Source: Planctomycetales bacterium
Lineage (GTDB): Bacteria; Planctomycetota; Phycisphaerae; SM23-33
Assembly (NCBI GenBank): GCA_030673005.1
Contig: DAOVFI010000183.1
Location: 1-5,505, forward strand
Direction of reading: 5' to 3'
Length of the DNA: 5,505 nucleotides
In this document: piece by piece, positions 4,536 through 5,505 of the stretch
Layout of the letters: each line of letters begins with the position of its first letter
Numbering within the stretch: the first letter of the stretch is position 1
Notes under the pieces: generated by a model
Told to the model about the DNA's origin: nothing
The model's input: only the letters and a program-made list of their open reading frames with translations
The model's database searches: none
Translations under genes and position numbers: made by a program

Positions 4536-5505
4536 CTAATCCTTATCGTTCCAGACCTTGCCCTTCAGGGCGGCGACCTCGGCGGTGAGTTTTTTGACCA
4601 TCAATCGCAGTCGCGGCAACTGATTCATTACGGAGTACACCCGCCGGGCCTGGGCCAGGGGTACTGCCGGGACGCCGAGGACTTCCTTTCCGTCGGGCAC
4701 ATCACCGGTTACGCCGGCCTTGGCGCCGACGCGGACGTAGTTGCCGAGGCATATGTGACCGACGATTCCGGCCTGCCCGGCAAGGGTGCAGTAATCGCCT
4801 ATCGTCGTCGAGCCAGCTACGCCGACCTGGGCGACGAACAGGCAGTGCTTTCCGACCTTCGTACCGTGCCCGACGGCTACGAGGTTGGAGAATTTTGTTC
4901 CGGCGGCGATGACGGTCGCGCCCATCGTGGCGCGGTCGATCGCGCAGCACGCGCCTATCTCCACGTCATCGCCGATCTCGACCCAACCGGCCTGTGGGAT
5001 CTTCTCGTGCCTTCCGTCGTGCGTGGCGTAACCGAAACCGTCCTGACCGATGACCGTCCCGGCGTGGATCGTTACCCTCTCGCCCAGGACCGTTCCGTCG
5101 TATAGCACGACGTTGGGATAAAGTATGCAATCGGCCCCGATCCGCACGTCCGGGCCGACAAAGACGCCCGGATACAACACCGCACCGGAACCGATTTCGG
5201 CCCCCGGTCCGACGGTTACGAACTGCGCCACTGCCGCATCATCGGCCACTTTCGCGCTCGGATCGATCCGGGCGGAAGCATCCACGCCGCTGAACGGGTG
5301 GCGGCGGAAGCCGTACAGTTCCACCATCGCCTCACGGTAGGCGAAATACGGGTCCTTGCAGCGAATGAGGCTCTCGCCGGGTCCGTCGTAGTCGTCGGCG
5401 ACGATTACCGCTGCGGCCTTCGTCGTGGACATGAACCGCTCGTAGCGCACGTTGGCCAGAAAGGCAAGTTCATCCTCGCCGGCTTCGACGAGACTGTTGA
5501 GGCCG
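4536..5505 (-). CDS. lpxD: LpxD: UDP-3-O-acylglucosamine N-acyltransferase (5' end outside the window)
   Basis: LpxD adds the N-linked 3-hydroxyacyl chain from acyl-ACP to UDP-3-O-acylglucosamine, the third step of lipid A synthesis, in the cytoplasm. 323 codons including the stop are visible. The frame stays open to the right edge, reading GLNSLVEAGEDELAFLANVR, which matches the family's N-terminal uridine-binding domain (LSFLxNPxY pattern). A GTG at 5450 is therefore internal and only some 20-odd residues are missing. Visible residues about 75-275 are hexapeptide repeats of the left-handed beta helix. GTVIGQDGFGYA (149-160) and EIGACCAIDRATMG (182-195) are LpxD signatures. AVGHGTKVG contains His213, equivalent by position to the catalytic His of E. 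coli LpxD (His239), and GIVGH contains His250, the second conserved His. The last ~45 residues form the C-terminal helix (QLPRLRLMVKKLTAEVAALK). The stop is TAG. No intrinsic terminator follows directly; an inverted-repeat element lies 37 bases downstream. Confidence 0.95.
   Translation of the reverse strand, partial: GLNSLVEAGEDELAFLANVRYERFMSTTKAAAVIVADDYDGPGESLIRCKDPYFAYREAMVELYGFRRHPFSGVDASARIDPSAKVADDAAVAQFVTVGPGAEIGSGAVLYPGVFVGPDVRIGADCILYPNVVLYDGTVLGERVTIHAGTVIGQDGFGYATHDGRHEKIPQAGWVEIGDDVEIGACCAIDRATMGATVIAAGTKFSNLVAVGHGTKVGKHCLFVAQVGVAGSTTIGDYCTLAGQAGIVGHICLGNYVRVGAKAGVTGDVPDGKEVLGVPAVPLAQARRVYSVMNQLPRLRLMVKKLTAEVAALKGKVWNDKD

Overview
The window looks like a chromosomal piece of a Gram-negative, moderately GC-rich bacterium. 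An LpxD lipid A acyltransferase is direct evidence for an outer membrane with LPS-type lipid. The gene mix (an LPG-synthase-type flippase-like membrane protein, a Trp/Tyr/Lys-rich exported protein, a small zinc-ribbon protein) and the abundance of palindromic intergenic repeats remind me of Planctomycetota, perhaps Phycisphaerae-like. That placement is an impression and has not been tested.

Layout: (1) bases 1-399, minus strand, the N-terminal part of a multi-pass membrane protein of the LPG synthase/flippase TM family, running off the left edge. (2) 594-944, plus strand, a 116-residue protein with three membrane helices and a candidate sigma70 promoter. (3) 945-1252, no gene; 1038-1209 is a repeat-built element with 15-bp terminal inverted repeats and several nested hairpins. 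(4) 1253-2482, plus strand, a secreted 409-residue protein, probably an alpha/alpha-toroid carbohydrate-active type. (5) 2533-2580, a perfect 20-bp hairpin serving as a shared terminator between two convergent genes. (6) 2595-3845, minus strand, cinA with a short palindrome inserted in frame. (7) 3904-3940, a minus-strand intrinsic terminator. (8) 3968-4282, minus strand, a small zinc-ribbon protein with a near-consensus promoter almost touching its start codon. (9) 4319-4535, no gene; 4406-4499 is a second, unrelated inverted-repeat element. (10) 4536-5505, minus strand, lpxD, lacking only its first residues beyond the right edge.

The genes do not form a recognisable pathway or defence system. 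They are housekeeping or orphan genes, mostly in separate transcription units with their own terminators. The most unusual content is the repeats: three palindromic elements in 5.5 kb. Two of them, the intergenic one at 1108-1185 and the one inside cinA at 3213-3230, share the same CTGCCTGCC/GGCAGGCAR arms, which suggests a mobile or spreading palindrome family that can enter coding sequence without breaking the frame.
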